Assembly: GCA_036924085.1 (NCBI GenBank)
Contig: JAVGWX010000019.1
Location: forward strand, 4,361,141-4,425,140
DNA: 64,000 nucleotides
Reading direction: 5' to 3'
DNA from: Ariolimax columbianus
Taxonomy: Eukaryota; Mollusca; Gastropoda; Stylommatophora; Arionidae
In this document: positions 30,757 through 42,859 of the stretch, piece after piece
Numbering within the stretch: position 1 is the first letter of the stretch
How the letters are laid out: each line of letters starts with the position of its first letter
Position numbers and translations under genes: made by a program
The notes under the pieces: generated by a model
Seen by the model: only the letters and a program-made list of their open reading frames with translations
Database searches by the model: none
What the model was told of the DNA's origin: nothing

Positions 30757-33700
30757 GGCATCAGGTGAAACATACTGAGCAGGGGTCAGGTGAAACATAC
30801 TGAGCAGGGGTCAGGTGAAACATACTGAGCAGGGGTCAGGTGAAACATACTGAGCAGGGGTCAGGTGAAACATACTGAGCAGGGGTCAGGTGAAACATAC
30901 TGAGCAGGGGTCAGGTGAAACATACTGAGCAGGGGTCAGGTGAAACATACTGAGCAGGGGTCAGGTGAAACATACTGAGCAGGGGTCAGGTGAAACATAC
31001 TGAGCAGGGGTCAGGTGAAACATACTGAGCAGGGGTCAGGTGAAACATACTGAGCAGGGGTCAGGTGAAACATACTGAGCAGGGGTCAGGTGAAACATAC
31101 TGAGCAGAGGTCAGGTGAAACATACTGAGCAGGGGTCAGGTGAAACATACTGAGCAGGGGTCAGGTGAAACATACTGAGCAGACAATGTTAGTAAAAGTC
31201 AGGTGAAACGTACTGAGCAGACGATGTTAGTAAGGGTCAGGTGAAACATACTGAGCAGGGGTCAGGTGAAACATACTGAGCAGGGGTCAGGTGAAACATA
31301 CTGAGCAGGGGTCAGGTGAAACATACTGAGCAGGGGTCAGGTGAAACATACTGAGCAGGGGTCAGGTGAAACATATTGAGCAGACGATGTTAGTAAGGGT
31401 CAGGTGAAACATACTGAGCAGACGATGTTAGTAAGGGTCAGGTGAAACATACTGAGCAGGGGTCAGGTGAAACATACTGAGCAGGGGTCAGGTGAAACAT
31501 ACTGAGCAGGGGTCAGGTGAAACATACTGAGCAGGGGTCAGGTGAAACATATTGAGCAGACGATGTTAGTAAGGGTCAGGTGAAACATACTGAGCAGACG
31601 ATGTTAGTAAGGGTCAGGTGAAACATACTGAGCAGGGGTCAGGTGAAACATACTGAGCAGAGGTCAGGTGAAACATACTGAGCAGGGGTCAGGTGAAACA
31701 TACTGAGCAGGGGTCAGGTGAAACATACTGAGCAGACAATGTTAGTAAAAGTCAGGTGAAACGTACTGAGCAGACGATGTTAGTAAGGGTCAGGTGAAAC
31801 ATACTGAGCAGGGGTCAGGTGAAACATACTGAGCAGGGGTCAGGTGAAACATACTGAGCAGGGGTCAGGTGAAACATACTGAGCAGGGGTCAGGTGAAAC
31901 ATACTGAGCAGGGGTCAGGTGAAACATATTGAGCAGACGATGTTAGTAAGGGTCAGGTGAAACATACTGAGCAGACGATGTTAGTAAGGGTCAGGTGAAA
32001 CATACTGAGCAGGGGTCAGGTGAAACATACTGAGCAGGGGTCAGGTGAAACATACTGAGCAGGGGTCAGGTGAAACATATTGAGCAGACGATGTTAGTAA
32101 GGGTCAGGTGAAACATACTGAGCAGACGATGTTAGTAAGGGTCAGGTGAAACATACTGAGCAGGGGTCAGGTGAAACATACTGAGCAGGGGTCAGGTGAA
32201 ACATAATGAGCAGGGGTCAGGTGAAACATACTGAGCAGGGGTCAGGTAAAACATACTGAGCAGACAATGTTAGTAAAAGTCAGGTGAAACGTACTGAGCA
32301 GACGATGTTAGTAAGGGTCAGGTGAAACATACTGAGCAGGGGTCAGGTGAAACATACTGAGCAGGGGTCAGGTGAAACATACTGAGCAGGGGTCAGGTGA
32401 AACATACTGAGCAGGGGTCAGGTGAAACATACTGAGCAGGGGTCAGGTGAAACATATTGAGCAGACGATGTTAGTAAGGGTCAGGTGAAACATACTGAGC
32501 AGACGATGTTAGTAAGGGTCAGGTGAAACATACTGAGCAGGGGTCAGGTGAAACATCCTGAGCAGGGGTCAGGTGGAACATACTGAGCAGACAATGTTAG
32601 TAAGGGTCAGGTGAAACATACTGAGCAGACGATGTTAGTAAGGGTCAGGTGAAACATACTGAGCAGGGGTCAGGTGAAACATACTGAGCAGGGGTCAGGT
32701 GAAACATACTGAGCAGGGGTCAGGTGAAACATATTGAGCAGACGATGTTAGTAAGGGTCAGGTGAAACATACTGAGCAGACGATGTTAGTAAGGGTCAGG
32801 TGAAACATACTGAGCAGGGGTCAGGTGAAACATACTGAGCAGGGGTCAGGTGAAACATAATGAGCAGGGGTCAGGTGAAACATACTGAGCAGGGGTCAGG
32901 TAAAACATACTGAGCAGACAATGTTAGTAAAAGTCAGGTGAAACGTACTGAGCAGACGATGTTAGTAAGGGTCAGGTGAAACATACTGAGCAGGGGTCAG
33001 GTGAAACATACTGAGCAGGGGTCAGGTGAAACATACTGAGCAGGGGTCAGGTGAAACATACTGAGCAGGGGTCAGGTGAAACATACTGAGCAGGGGTCAG
33101 GTGAAACATATTGAGCAGACGATGTTAGTAAGGGTCAGGTGAAACATACTGAGCAGACGATGTTAGTAAGGGTCAGGTGAAACATACTGAGCAGGGGTCA
33201 GGTGAAACATCCTGAGCAGGGGTCAGGTGGAACATACTGAGCAGACAATGTTAGTAAGGGTCAGGTGAAACATACTGAGCAGGGGTCAGGTGAAACTTAC
33301 TGAGCAGGGGTCAGGTGAAACATACTGAGCAGGGGTCAAGTGAAACATACTGAGCAGGGGTCAAGTGAAACATACTGAGCAGGGGTCAGATGAAACATAC
33401 TGAGCAGGGGTCAAGTGAAACATACTGATTAGGTTATGTTAGTTAGGGTCACGTGAAAAATACTGATTAGGTTTTGTTAGTTAGGGTCAGGTGAAACATA
33501 CTGATTAGGTTATGTTAGTTAGGGTCACGTGAAACATACTGATTAGGTTATGTTAGTTATGGTCGGGTGAAACATACTGATTAGGTTATGTTAGTCAGGG
33601 TCAGGTGAAACATACTGATTAGGTTATGTTAGTAGGGTCAGGTGAAACATATTGATTAGGTTATGTAAGTCAGGGCCAGGTGAAACATACTGATTAGGTT

Positions 33701-33930
33701 ATGTTAGTTAGGGTCACGTGAAACATACTGAGCAGACAATGTTAGTAAGGGTCAGATGAAACATACTGATCAGAACATGTTAGTTATGGTCAGGTGAAAC
33801 ATACTGATTAGGTTATGTTAGTTAGGGTCAGGTGAAACATACTGATTATGTTATATTAGTTAGGGTCAGGTGAAACATACTGATTACGTTATGTTAGTCG
33901 GTGTCTTGTGAAACATACTGTTCAGACATG
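30757..33930. repeat. 3.2-kb minisatellite, 25-bp and 38-bp units with higher-order blocks
   Basis: The basic 25-bp unit has GGGTCAGGTGAAACATACTG and AGCAG. A 38-bp variant adds ACGATGTTAGTAA. Short and long units follow a recurrent order. A rare variant, GACAATGTTAGTAAAAGTC, occurs at 31182, 31735, 32263 and 32917, marking higher-order blocks of about 530-650 bp. Rare partners (GTAAAACATAC, CATAATGAGC) recur in the same block context. The right end (33420-33930) is an older form with GATTAGGTTATGTTAGTTA. Confidence 0.97.
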
Positions 33931-34464
33931 TTAGGATCGGACAAAATATACTGGCCAAGACCCTCACCTTGACTTTCCCGCAGTCCTCTCTGGAAACTGG
34001 CTGTTTTCATGGCAGCCTGGCTAACAATGTGAGGTATCGACGTGATCCTCGTAGTAGTGAGCAACACGTAGTTGAAGCGAAGCATGGCACAACCTCATGG
34101 AGGACCGTGGTTAACCTTCATCAGCACGTTCGGGATGACACGAAAGCTAGGACAACCCACCCCTTAACGGCCTTATTAGGGCGCACTAAAGAGTAAACTT
34201 ACTCATTATGAGCATTCGCAAACAACAACACTCCCACCCCTGTCCCCACTCTCTACCCCATCCTCTCCCTTTCTCACACTCTCTCATTCTCTTCCCGTTT
34301 CATCAAGTCTCCCATGAGACAAGAGACATTCCGACACCAGCCAGAATACTGGGTCCTACAAATGTTCCTCACATGTTTCTCAACGATCTTATATAAAAGG
34401 TTTGAGACTGGTTTTCTCCTGTAGCTTCAACTTTTCTGAACTTGTTTGTTTATTGTTTTTCTTG
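33931..34464. other. intergenic, no gene seen
   Basis: Two short frames at 33894-34196 and one at 34208-34396, without domains. Confidence 0.55.
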
Positions 34465-35118
34465 TGTTGGTGTTGTCTGTATTTGTTGTGTGTTGTCTGT
34501 ATTTGTTGTGTGTGTGTTGTCTGTATTTGTTGTGTGTGTGTTGTCTGTATTTGTTGTGTGTGTTGTCTGTATTTACTGTGTGTGTGTTGTCTGTATTTGT
34601 TGTGTGTGTGTTGTCTGTATTTGTTGTGTGTGTTGTCTGTATTTGTTGTGTGTGTGTGTTGTCTGTATTTGTTGTGTGTGAGTTGTCTGTATTTGTTGTG
34701 TGTGTGTTGTCTGTATTTGTTGTGTGTGTGTTGTCTGTATTTGTTGTGTGTGTGTTTTCTGTATTTGTTGTGTGTGTGTGTTTTCTGTATTTGTTGTGTG
34801 TGTGTTGTCTGTATTTGTTGTGTGTGTGTTGTCTGTATTTGTTGTGTGTGTTGTCTGTATTTGCTGTGTGTGTGTTGTCTGTATTTGATGTGTGTGTGTG
34901 TTGTCTGTATTTGTTGTGTGTGTGTTGTCTGTATTTGTTGTGTGTGTGTTGTCTGTATTTGTTGTGTGTGTGTTGTCTGTATTTGCTGTGTGTGTGTTGT
35001 CTGTATTTGCTGTGTGTGTGTGTTGTCTGTATTTGCTGTGTGTGTGTTGTCTGTATTTGCTGTGTGTGTGTTGTCTGTATTTGTTGTGTGTGTGTTGTCT
35101 GTATTTATTGTGTGTGTA
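34465..35118. repeat. 22/24/26-bp minisatellite containing (TG)n
   Basis: Units of TGTTGTCTGTATTTGTTGTG plus a variable (TG)n. Unit length changes by 2 bp through the embedded dinucleotide. About 27 copies. All long frames here, on both strands (CVVCICCV; HTQQIQTT), are artefacts. Confidence 0.96.
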
Positions 35119-35419
35119 TGTCGGCTGTGACACGACGTTAAGCACTCTAGCTAGAAGTAAGCCCACTATAGACAGAAGATGGAAGAACGCAACATTAGTC
35201 GGCACTACACATAATAGTGTCCTCATTCCACCTGCCAATCAGCCTTCCACAGCTTAAATGGTAAATATAACCAACAACTTGATAACCACTTGACACATGT
35301 CACATGTCCCATTTTAATAACATTCAAAAACTCATTTGAGAGTCACAGTGCTAAAATTGATCATTTGTGTGTGAAACATCTGGCTGTGGCTTCACTTTCA
35401 AAATAATACTGTACAAGAG
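35119..35419. other. spacer, no gene seen
   Basis: No recognisable gene or repeat. Confidence 0.5.
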
Positions 35420-35728
35420 CCTTCATTTTGGAGCCAGGCCAAGACGAAGAGAAAGTGACATTCAACTATTTTAGAGCCAGGCCAAGAGGAAGAGAAAGTG
35501 GCAGTCAACCATTTTGGAGCCAGGCAAAGACGAAGATGAAGTAACAGTCAACCATTTTGCAGCCAGGCCAAGACGAAGAGACAGTGACAGTCAACCATTT
35601 TGGAGCCAGGCCAAGACGAAGAGATAGTGACAACTCAACCATTTTGGAGCCAGGCCAAGACGAAGAGATACTGATAACTCAACCATTTTGGTGCCAGGCC
35701 AAGACGAAAACACAGCGGCAGTCAACCA
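35420..35728. repeat. 43-bp minisatellite, 7 copies
   Basis: Units with CAACCATTTTGGAGCCAGGC and CAAGACGAAGAGA, diverged by up to several bases each. Confidence 0.92.
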
Positions 35729-36465
35729 AAAGGAACTGTGTCGTCACTAGGTTCACACTGAGAGTAATACAATAACGCGCTAGAATGTTCGTATTGTCTG
35801 CGATCCTAGCCTCGTTTCAGCTTGTGTGATACACGTCACGGGCTGTATTGTCGTACTGTCAACAACACACACACACACACAACCCACCCCTCCTCTCTCC
35901 CTTCCACATCATATTTGAGGACATAATCCATATTGACTTGTGCTACAAATTCATTCATCAATTAAAACAATATCTTGTAGTTCTCTGTGGAATACTTCTC
36001 TCCAAGCAATGGAAGTATTCTCTGGAATATTCCTCATTTCTTCTTCCAGGCTCGGTCGTTCTGTTCCATGCGACTTTTGGTTGGTCACTTTCTTTCTTTC
36101 TTTCTCTCTCTCTCTCTCTTTCTCTTTCTCTTTCTCTTTCTCTCTCTCTCTCTCTTTCTCTCTCTCTGGGAACTACAGAACAGAGATTGCATAATAGGCG
36201 TTATCAAATGAAACCAATCCCAGTGGCTTTATTAGAAACGTTTGAAAAGTACAGTAGCAGGTGTGGCATAAATAAACAAAGCAATTGTTATGAAGCAGAC
36301 ATGCACCACGGGTCGCTGGAAGCAGTCACCGTAGTTATTAAGACACGCATCCAGCTGTTTGAAAAGAAGGCGGATACCGTCCGCTAAAAAGGACTTTGGT
36401 TGATCACTGAACCATTTGGCCACTGCTGTCATGACGCCAGCGTCGTAGTTAAATCGTTATCCCTT
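35729..36465. other. non-coding with CT/CTTT tract
   Basis: A (CA)n stub at 35862-35880 and a CT/CTTT-rich tract at 36086-36168. The 179-codon frame through it is interrupted by low complexity and shows no domain. Confidence 0.5.
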
Positions 36466-36603
36466 CAGATCTTTCTTCAAGGCTCCCAGATCTGTCTTCA
36501 AGGCTCACAGATCTTTCTTCAAGGCTTCCAAATCTTTCTTCAAGGCTCCCAGATCTTTCTTCAAGCCTCCCAGATCTTTCTTCAATGCTCCCAGATATTT
36601 CTT
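36466..36603. repeat. 21-bp minisatellite, about 7 copies
   Basis: Unit with AGATCTTTCTTCAAGGCTCC. On the minus strand it would encode heptads LGALKKD, coiled-coil-like, but the frame stops within the array and nothing gene-like flanks it. Confidence 0.92.
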
Positions 36604-36849
36604 TGAATACAACTCAGAACAGAACACGCGGGAAGGTGTGTACCGGTTCCTAGATGCTTGTGACACCTTTGTCTTCACCATTATCACAGAAGAAAGGATG
36701 TAATTTACCAACCAGAACCAAGCAAAGTCTATAAACAACCAGTGCTGACAACCAGGAGACAGAAATTACAGGCGTGTACAAATTCGTCTACCGGTACCTC
36801 AGAAGTACACTGTCGTGATCAGTGATTGTTGCAGATGAACTGGCTAATA

Positions 36850-37600
36850 GAATAGCAAAGGCCAGCACTTCTTTTGATCAAATGCACTCCCAGTGTGGGA
36901 ACGTCGAGGAATCAGTATAAGGACTAAGCTGAGGGTCTGCCGTGCCGCCGTCTCCTCACCCTGCTCTACCTGTGTGAGAGCTGGTCTGTCTACGCTGGAG
37001 ACGTCTGGATGCTAAACCACTTCCACATGACTTGTCTGAGAAGCATACTTAATTGTTGCTGGCAGGACCATATTAGAGATAATGGAGTATTATCCAGAGC
37101 CATCATGAATGGCAATCATGAACTTTTGTAGAAAGTCTGAGATGCTATGGCCACCTGCTTCGAATAGCAAAGGAAGGGCTCTCCAAGGCGTTTATGCATA
37201 GCGAGCTGAGTCAAAAAGGACAATCAGAGGAACGTACGAAAAAGCATTGCATAGACAGTCTGAGGAAGTCTCTTAAGTACGGTCAAATAGACATTGTCGT
37301 TTGGGAAAACTTGGCTCAAAATCTGTCAATTTGGACGGTCAAAAAGTGCGCATCAATCAGCGAGGACCTCTGTATGGATGCATGCCAGGATAGACACGCG
37401 ATTAAAAAGTCTAGAACAGAGGCAATACCTGCATCAGATGGAGACCATCTCTACCTGTCATGCCATAGACCTCTCACGCTATCTCTGTCTTGATCAGCCT
37501 CAAGCACACCCACAGACTTAAGGATGTAGTCAAACATAGGTTGATGTTGGCGATCATCATCGGTGACGATTGACACATTATTACTACTATCATATCATGC
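36850..37600 (+). pseudogene. LINE ORF2 C-terminal remnant
   Basis: Shifting plus frames read MLNHFHMTCLRSILNCCWQD then HIRDNGVLSRA (the HLR.IL.I.WQD..RD..VL.RA block), GELSQKGQSEER-like sequence, KKHCIDSLRKSLKYGQIDIV and WENLAQNLSIW, and near the end CHAIDLSRYLCLDQPQAHPQ, resembling the terminal Cys/His finger. Several stops and frameshifts. The catalytic reverse transcriptase part is absent. Confidence 0.78.
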
Positions 37601-37901
37601 CAATTCCATCTATTGCATCTTCTGCTCGTCCCAGAGTAAATAGAATTCCATTTTTTCAAATCCTTGATTACCACTTCTCTAGAAGTTATCTTTAAAACTC
37701 GAACATGAACTTCTCAACTGTAACTGGCCGGGTGTGGGTTTCCACGAGTTGTAGAGTATTCTACCCTAGAGGAGTTATGTCGTACTGTTAGTTGTCTATT
37801 ACAAAATGGTTGCACAGTAGATGTCGTCAAATACTCGATCATCTTACAAGGAAAGCTCTCCAGGTCCCGACCCGACCATGTTCCGGTCACATGTGGGAGC
37901 A

Positions 37902-38605
37902 AGTCCAGGTTACAGTGAAAAGGGATAATGCCATGTTGGGCATGATAAGAAGAAACATTTCACACAAGAGCAAGGAAGTAATAGTCACGTTATATAAATC
38001 TTTAGTGAGACCTTAATTGGAGTACTGTGTTCAGGTGTGGAGTTCATATTATAGAGTGGATATAAACATGCTGCAAAGGGTACTAAGAATAGCTACAAAA
38101 ATTATCGCGGGGTTTCAGAATTATAGTTATGAGGAAAGACTAAAAATGACTGGTCTCGAACAGAGAAGAATTCGAGGTGATTAGATACAATTGTATACAT
38201 AAATAAATGGAAAAGTTAAATTAGACTATACGAAGTTTTTCAAAGTACGACCAGCTACAAGAACAAGAGGGCACGTCTACACGTGGTTTAAAGACAGGTC
38301 TAGAATATATATTAGGAAATATTTTTTAGTCAGAGAGTGGTGAATTCTTGGAATGCATTGCCGCAGGATGTAGTGGAAACAGAGTCAGTTAATGCATTCA
38401 AAAATAGATTGGATGCTCACAGTATTTTTGCTATCCGTGAAGTGAAATAAACTGGTTGTATACAGACTCTGTAGAGCCTTCTAAACCAGTATAATGAAGT
38501 TAAGTTAAGTTAAGTTTGTTACATAGAAGTAGCAAGAATTAAGTTAAGTTAAGTTAAGTTAAGTTCAGTTCATCTAATTTAAGTTAAGTTAAGTTAAGTT
38601 TCATA
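37902..38605 (+). pseudogene. CR1-like LINE 3' end with (AAGTT)n tail
   Basis: Plus strand: VKRDNAMLGMIRRNISHKSK, EVIVTLYKSLVRP, then after one stop LEYCVQVWSSYYRVDINMLQ, RVLRIATKIIAGFQNYSYEE, RLKMTGL and, after frame changes, SQRVVNSWNALPQDVVETES and VNAFKNRLDAHS, ending EVK and a stop at about 38448. This is the reverse transcriptase thumb/C-terminus of a CR1-type element, followed by about 60 bp of 3' untranslated sequence and AAGTT pentamers (38500-38600, with two interruptions). 5'-truncated, as is usual for this class. Confidence 0.87.
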
Positions 38606-39240
38606 GAAAAAGCAAGAATTAATCGATACAACTTGCCAGAAATGTCTAATAGTCCGTCTTTTAATTCATAAATAAGGTCCGAAGCAATTTTCTACTAAAC
38701 TGCATGTCACATCCAAATGATTTTTCGTATGCAGCCTTAGAATATCCATGACGCTAAAACATTAATTTTATTTAGTCCATGATGTTAAGAGATTTACACA
38801 TCGGCGAATTCTTTTGATCTTTTAGGACCATTGCAAAGAAATGGTATTACATTTAAGATTTTACAGTACGCAGCTTAATTTCTCAGCATTTTGTTCATAT
38901 GCGTATCTCCTTAATGTCTTGATAGATCGATTGATTGTTTGTATTGACCTTTGTGTACAATAGTAAAAATGGCACCAATATGCAACAGCTTGTACATCCC
39001 TTCGGTCACCATTAGACCCCCCCCCCCCCTCCACACATACAGTTGTATCAACTGCGCAGCTAATTTTATAATTTTATGTTGTGTAACACATTTGTAAATT
39101 GAAATGTATTTTTTGTCATTGTATGTACATCTAATTGTTTTGATAAACATACGATAATTCACCCGAGTCTGCTAATCAGTTTGATTACAAAAGATAATGA
39201 TATTAATCATCCGAATCAGTCGATTCAAAGAGGTTGATAA
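38606..39240. other. intergenic with poly-C
   Basis: AT-rich, with a poly-C run at 39018-39029. No gene. It may include the 3' non-coding end of the neighbouring DNA transposon, but I could not find its terminal inverted repeats. Confidence 0.5.
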
Positions 39241-39274
39241 TTGTTACTGACTGGACAAATTGTAATCCATCTCG

Positions 39275-40660
39275 TTACCTGTACTGTTCTTCTTCCCTGA
39301 GCACACGTCCAAAGCACTTCTTCCAGAACTGAATGTCTATTGTTGAAAGGTTATCACGCGTCAGATCAAATGTTCTGTTATGTTCGGCAAATTGTTCTTT
39401 AACTTTAGCCCACACAAGCTCTGTAGGGTTTAGATGCCCATGATATGCAGGTAGTCGCAGAGAAGTGTGAACGTACTCTTCAATGATTGTGTCAATATGA
39501 TACGCCTCTGTCTTATTTGTCTTCCTCACAAACTACAACAACTCTGACATCAAATACTTATCGTCGAAATTCACTTTTTCTTTAGCCAGCGATGTCGTAA
39601 TTTGAGATTTTATATTTGATGCAATTTGTACTTTGTCTTCCTCCGATACTGCATTGTGATAGGATTCATTATCCATTACTGGACATGACGGTCTAGCCTG
39701 GCGGTCTATCCAGAATTGGAAGCAGCTCATTCGTCAGCCAGTGCCTGACAATTTGTCCACCCATTTCAGTTTGGTAGTCTCTACCGTCATTACTTTCTGT
39801 GTGGTAGTCTCTACCGTCATTACTTTCTGTGTGGTAGTCTCTACCGTCATTACTTTCTGTGTGGTAGTCTCTACCGTCATTACTTTCTGTGTGGTAGTCT
39901 CTACCGTCATTACTTTCTGTGTGGTAGTCTCTACCGTCATTACTTTCTGTGTGGTAGTCTCTACCGTCATTACTTTCTGTGTGGTAGTCTCTACCGTCAT
40001 TACTTTCTGTGTGGTAGTCTCTACCGTCATTACTTTCTGTGTGGTAGTCTCTACCGTCATTACTTTCTGTGTGGTAGTCTCTACCGTCATTACTTTCTGT
40101 TTGGAAAATAAGTTCAGGGTCATGGACAAGTCCGTTTTCACTGCTTCCGGCAGACGTTAGTATAATGTGCTGCCCTTTGCTGTTTGGAATCTGTCTTTTC
40201 TGTTCACCGTCAACTGATTGCCGTTCTTTACCATAGGTGTGGTGAGCATTGACCCAGGATTCATCCAAGTATACAATATCATAGCCTTACCTACGCCGTT
40301 CACGATCCTGTCTCAGGTATTTGCTTCTTGGCAACAATCATATGTGGCTTTTCACATATAATATTCCTTCTGCCTGAAGTTTTCATGAATGTAAAGCCGG
40401 CGGCTTTTTCAATTTTGCAAAGAGTACTTTTGGAAACTTCAAAACTGCAATCGGATTGCAATGTTATTTTTAGTTTCAGCAGGGTAACAAGTTGATTTTT
40501 CGTCCACAGTTTCAATATCTTCCGTTTTATGACATCTCTGTCGAAATCGTCAAATGCCTTTTTCCTACCTGGCTTGATTTGAGTGCACTGACTCCTGTCA
40601 AATCCAACGGTTAAAGGATGATCTATCCAGACCAAGCGTCAATTGCGATCCTTTCTCTGG
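39275..40660 (-). pseudogene. IS630/Tc1-type DDE transposase with internal repeat
   Basis: The minus strand reads, in order, an N-terminal DNA-binding part (KKAFDDFDRDVIKRKILKLW, CSFEVSKSTLCKIEKAAGFT, 40300-40635). Next, after a frame change, is YLDESWVNAHHTYGKERQSV (first catalytic Asp, about 40262), then KGQHIILTSAGSSENGLV and the repeat. It continues with GGQIVRHWLTNELLPIL, VMDNESYHNAV (second Asp, about 39672), and LRLPAYHGHLNPTELVWAKV (catalytic Glu, about 39420). All three DDE_3-type catalytic residues can be read, but frameshifts at about 40290, 39700 and 39530 make it non-functional as it stands. A 30-bp in-frame array is expanded at the DYHTEM position. Terminal inverted repeats not identified. 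Confidence 0.88.
39773..40100 (-). repeat. 30-bp in-frame minisatellite in DDE transposase, 11 copies
   Basis: Virtually identical 30-bp units (GGTAGTCTCTACCGTCATTA and CTTTCTGTGT on the plus strand) encode the ten-residue unit TESNDGRDYH. The unit contains the DYHTE motif normally present once between the two Asp residues. The near-perfect identity implies a very recent expansion. Confidence 0.97.
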
Positions 40661-40834
40661 GCCATGAATATAACAATATAAATGACCCATCTTAGATTCC
40701 TTACGGAAACACTTTTATGGGAAAATGGTAACCTTCCGCATTGTTATAAATGTACACATCAAACTCATTGTGAAAATGTTTCAATGTCACTTTTAAAAAG
40801 CAACTATATGTCACAATAACGACCCCACAAACTT

Positions 40835-41095
40835 GCACACACAACACACACACACACACACACACAACAAACTAACACACAATAGACACACGCGAACAAT
40901 ACACACACAACAAAACTCGCACACACAACACACACACACACAACACACACATAACACACACACACACATAACACACACACACACAACAAACGTGCACACA
41001 CAACACACACACACAACACACACATAACACACACACACACACACACAACAAACGTGCACACACAACACACACACACGACACACACACAGATCAAA
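40835..41095. repeat. CA-rich array
   Basis: (CA)n broken by AACAAACGTGCACACA and ATAACACACA motifs that recur, giving a degenerate longer period. Minus-strand CVCVLCVC frames are artefacts. Confidence 0.92.
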
Positions 41096-41540
41096 TACGC
41101 ACAATAAACACAGCAAGCTACGAAGAGTGCTAGCAGACCGTCGGGCAAGTTCAAGCCACGACAAGTGCTAGCAGACCGTCGGATAAGTTCAAGCTACAAG
41201 TGCTAGCCATCCTCAAAGCTGTAAGATGCTTGTTGCTATTTGAATAACTTACCTGTCAGAATATTTGTAGAACTTAGTCCTCTGACTCATGACCGAATGA
41301 CCCCTATAATATGGAAACCTCGATGACACAGGGATATATATATATATTATCGCCATAAACGGGTAACCAGATACTCTTCAAACTATTTTTTTATCATGAC
41401 AAAGCAGCTAGTTTGAAGACAGCCTTGTATTGCGCTAACGGACAAGAGACACTTTATTGATACTTATCGATAAATGCACTATTTATTCCTACATTGTGTT
41501 ACCAATGCCAATGTTGGTCCTTTATAGAAACATACGAGAA
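41096..41540. other. non-coding with a short duplication
   Basis: AGTGCTAGCAGACCGTCGG recurs at 41126 and 41165, with a partial third copy at 41208. No gene. Confidence 0.55.
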
Positions 41541-41925
41541 TAACATCTAGAGCTGTGAGATGCGCTGTGTGAGAAGTGCAGCCGGAAAAAACAATCCGTG
41601 ACCGAATCCGCAACACCACGCTGAGGCAGACAGTTGGGACAAACCCAGTTAGTGTCAACATTGACTCTCAACAAATCCAGTGGTTAGGTCATATAGTCAG
41701 AATACATTATGACCATCCTGCAGCGAGAGCATATCATATGCAGGTTTCCGGTCCACGAGCAAGAGGCAGACCACGACGTCGATGGATCGAGGGTGTCTCT
41801 AAAACTCTCAGGAAGTTACACAAAACGACAGCACATGCCTACCACTGGTCGATGACAAGAAATTGACGCATCTCGCCTCTCTGCACCACCATATGGCGAG
41901 GACAGTAGGACATCCCACCTCTGTA
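41540..41925 (+). pseudogene. LINE ORF2 C-terminal fragment
   Basis: A 96-codon open frame at 41576-41866 with KTIRDRIRNTTLRQTVGTNP, QIQWLGHIVRI, RARGRPRRRWIEGVSKTLRK and YHWSMTRN. This is the block GKT..DRIRN...L..QL.W.GH..R followed by RGRPR.RW, standard after the reverse transcriptase of many LINEs. The protein stops at 41866. The following 50 bp (GCACCACCATATGGCGAGGA) are related to the 42-bp array at 42860-43030. Confidence 0.82.
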
Positions 41926-42859
41926 ACAGTTCCCGCCGGAGCAGAGAGTTTAGGACAGGGGTGATGTGGTTGCTGATAACAAAGGTACCTAAATGGGTGT
42001 CAAGGTCACTCACCGTCTCAACAAAGGAAAACAGAGTTGGGGCAAGGAATGTGGACAGGTAGGAGCTGACCACTGGCCTTCCGATTTGGTTAGGGGGAGA
42101 ATGCTTGACAGACGGATTGGCAGCGGAGCTTGCTGAGATAGATGAGTGACAGGTGTGCAAAGTATTTCATTCCAATAAGACTGAATAGAGCCATCCCCTG
42201 AGATCCATTGGTCAAGCTCTGACTTCGCTTGAGTGTATATAACTCTAGACAAAGTTTAGCTCAGGAGGCTGGATGGAGAGGAGGCTGGATAGAGAGATGA
42301 GAGCGAGAGAGAGAGAGACTCAATTTAGATAGTCTATTTAGCTCACCGACTTAGATAGAGGAGCAATTGATAGACTGTTAGTGATAGAACAGGATCGCTC
42401 AAATAGGTCTGTGAGTTTTGTATTAATAGATGATCTGAACGTCTGTTGTAAGCAGGACACATTGTGAACGAGGTATGTCCAGATCGCCCACCTGAGGGGA
42501 TTTGAGTGAGGAAGTTTTTGATAAGGTGTGTTGAGGATGCAGTTAAAGAGATGTGTGTGTGATGGGAGTTAGGAAATAGAACTGGATTTTAGATATTTGG
42601 GAATTCCATCAAGAGCTAATGCTTAAAATTTCGGCTTTAGTTAATATGTATATTAACATATATATAATAATATAATACTTAGTTAAGATGATATGTATTG
42701 TATTGTGTTTGTAATTTCACTACTCATTTTTCTGGTATGAGTATTATATATTAAATATGCCACCTGCTGTGTGATATGTCATTTACTGAGTATGGTCATG
42801 AATGTTGTGGATGAGTGTGAGAATGTTCTGAGTTAGAATAACCCTTGGGCGAACTGTGG
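41926..42859. other. intergenic, no gene seen
   Basis: Open frames up to 114 codons on the minus strand lie antisense to LINE-derived DNA, with no domain. GAGAGA runs at 42300-42320. A mostly AT-rich tail. Confidence 0.5.

Noticed and set aside
33420..33900. TTAGGG occurrences suggesting telomeric repeat
   Set aside because: Each lies within a longer minisatellite unit (TTAGTTAGGGTCAGG) and never forms consecutive TTAGGG hexamers.
30757..33930. CRISPR-like alternation of repeat and spacer
   Set aside because: The longer segments are unit variants of the same repeat, not unique spacers, and the DNA is eukaryotic.
34402..35257. Cys/Val-rich and Thr/Gln-rich frames over 200 codons on both strands
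   Set aside because: Artefacts of the TGTTGTCTGTATT array; open on both strands.
36505..36738. Coiled-coil protein with LGALKKD heptads
   Set aside because: A 21-bp repeat automatically gives heptads; the frame stops inside the array and nothing conserved flanks it.
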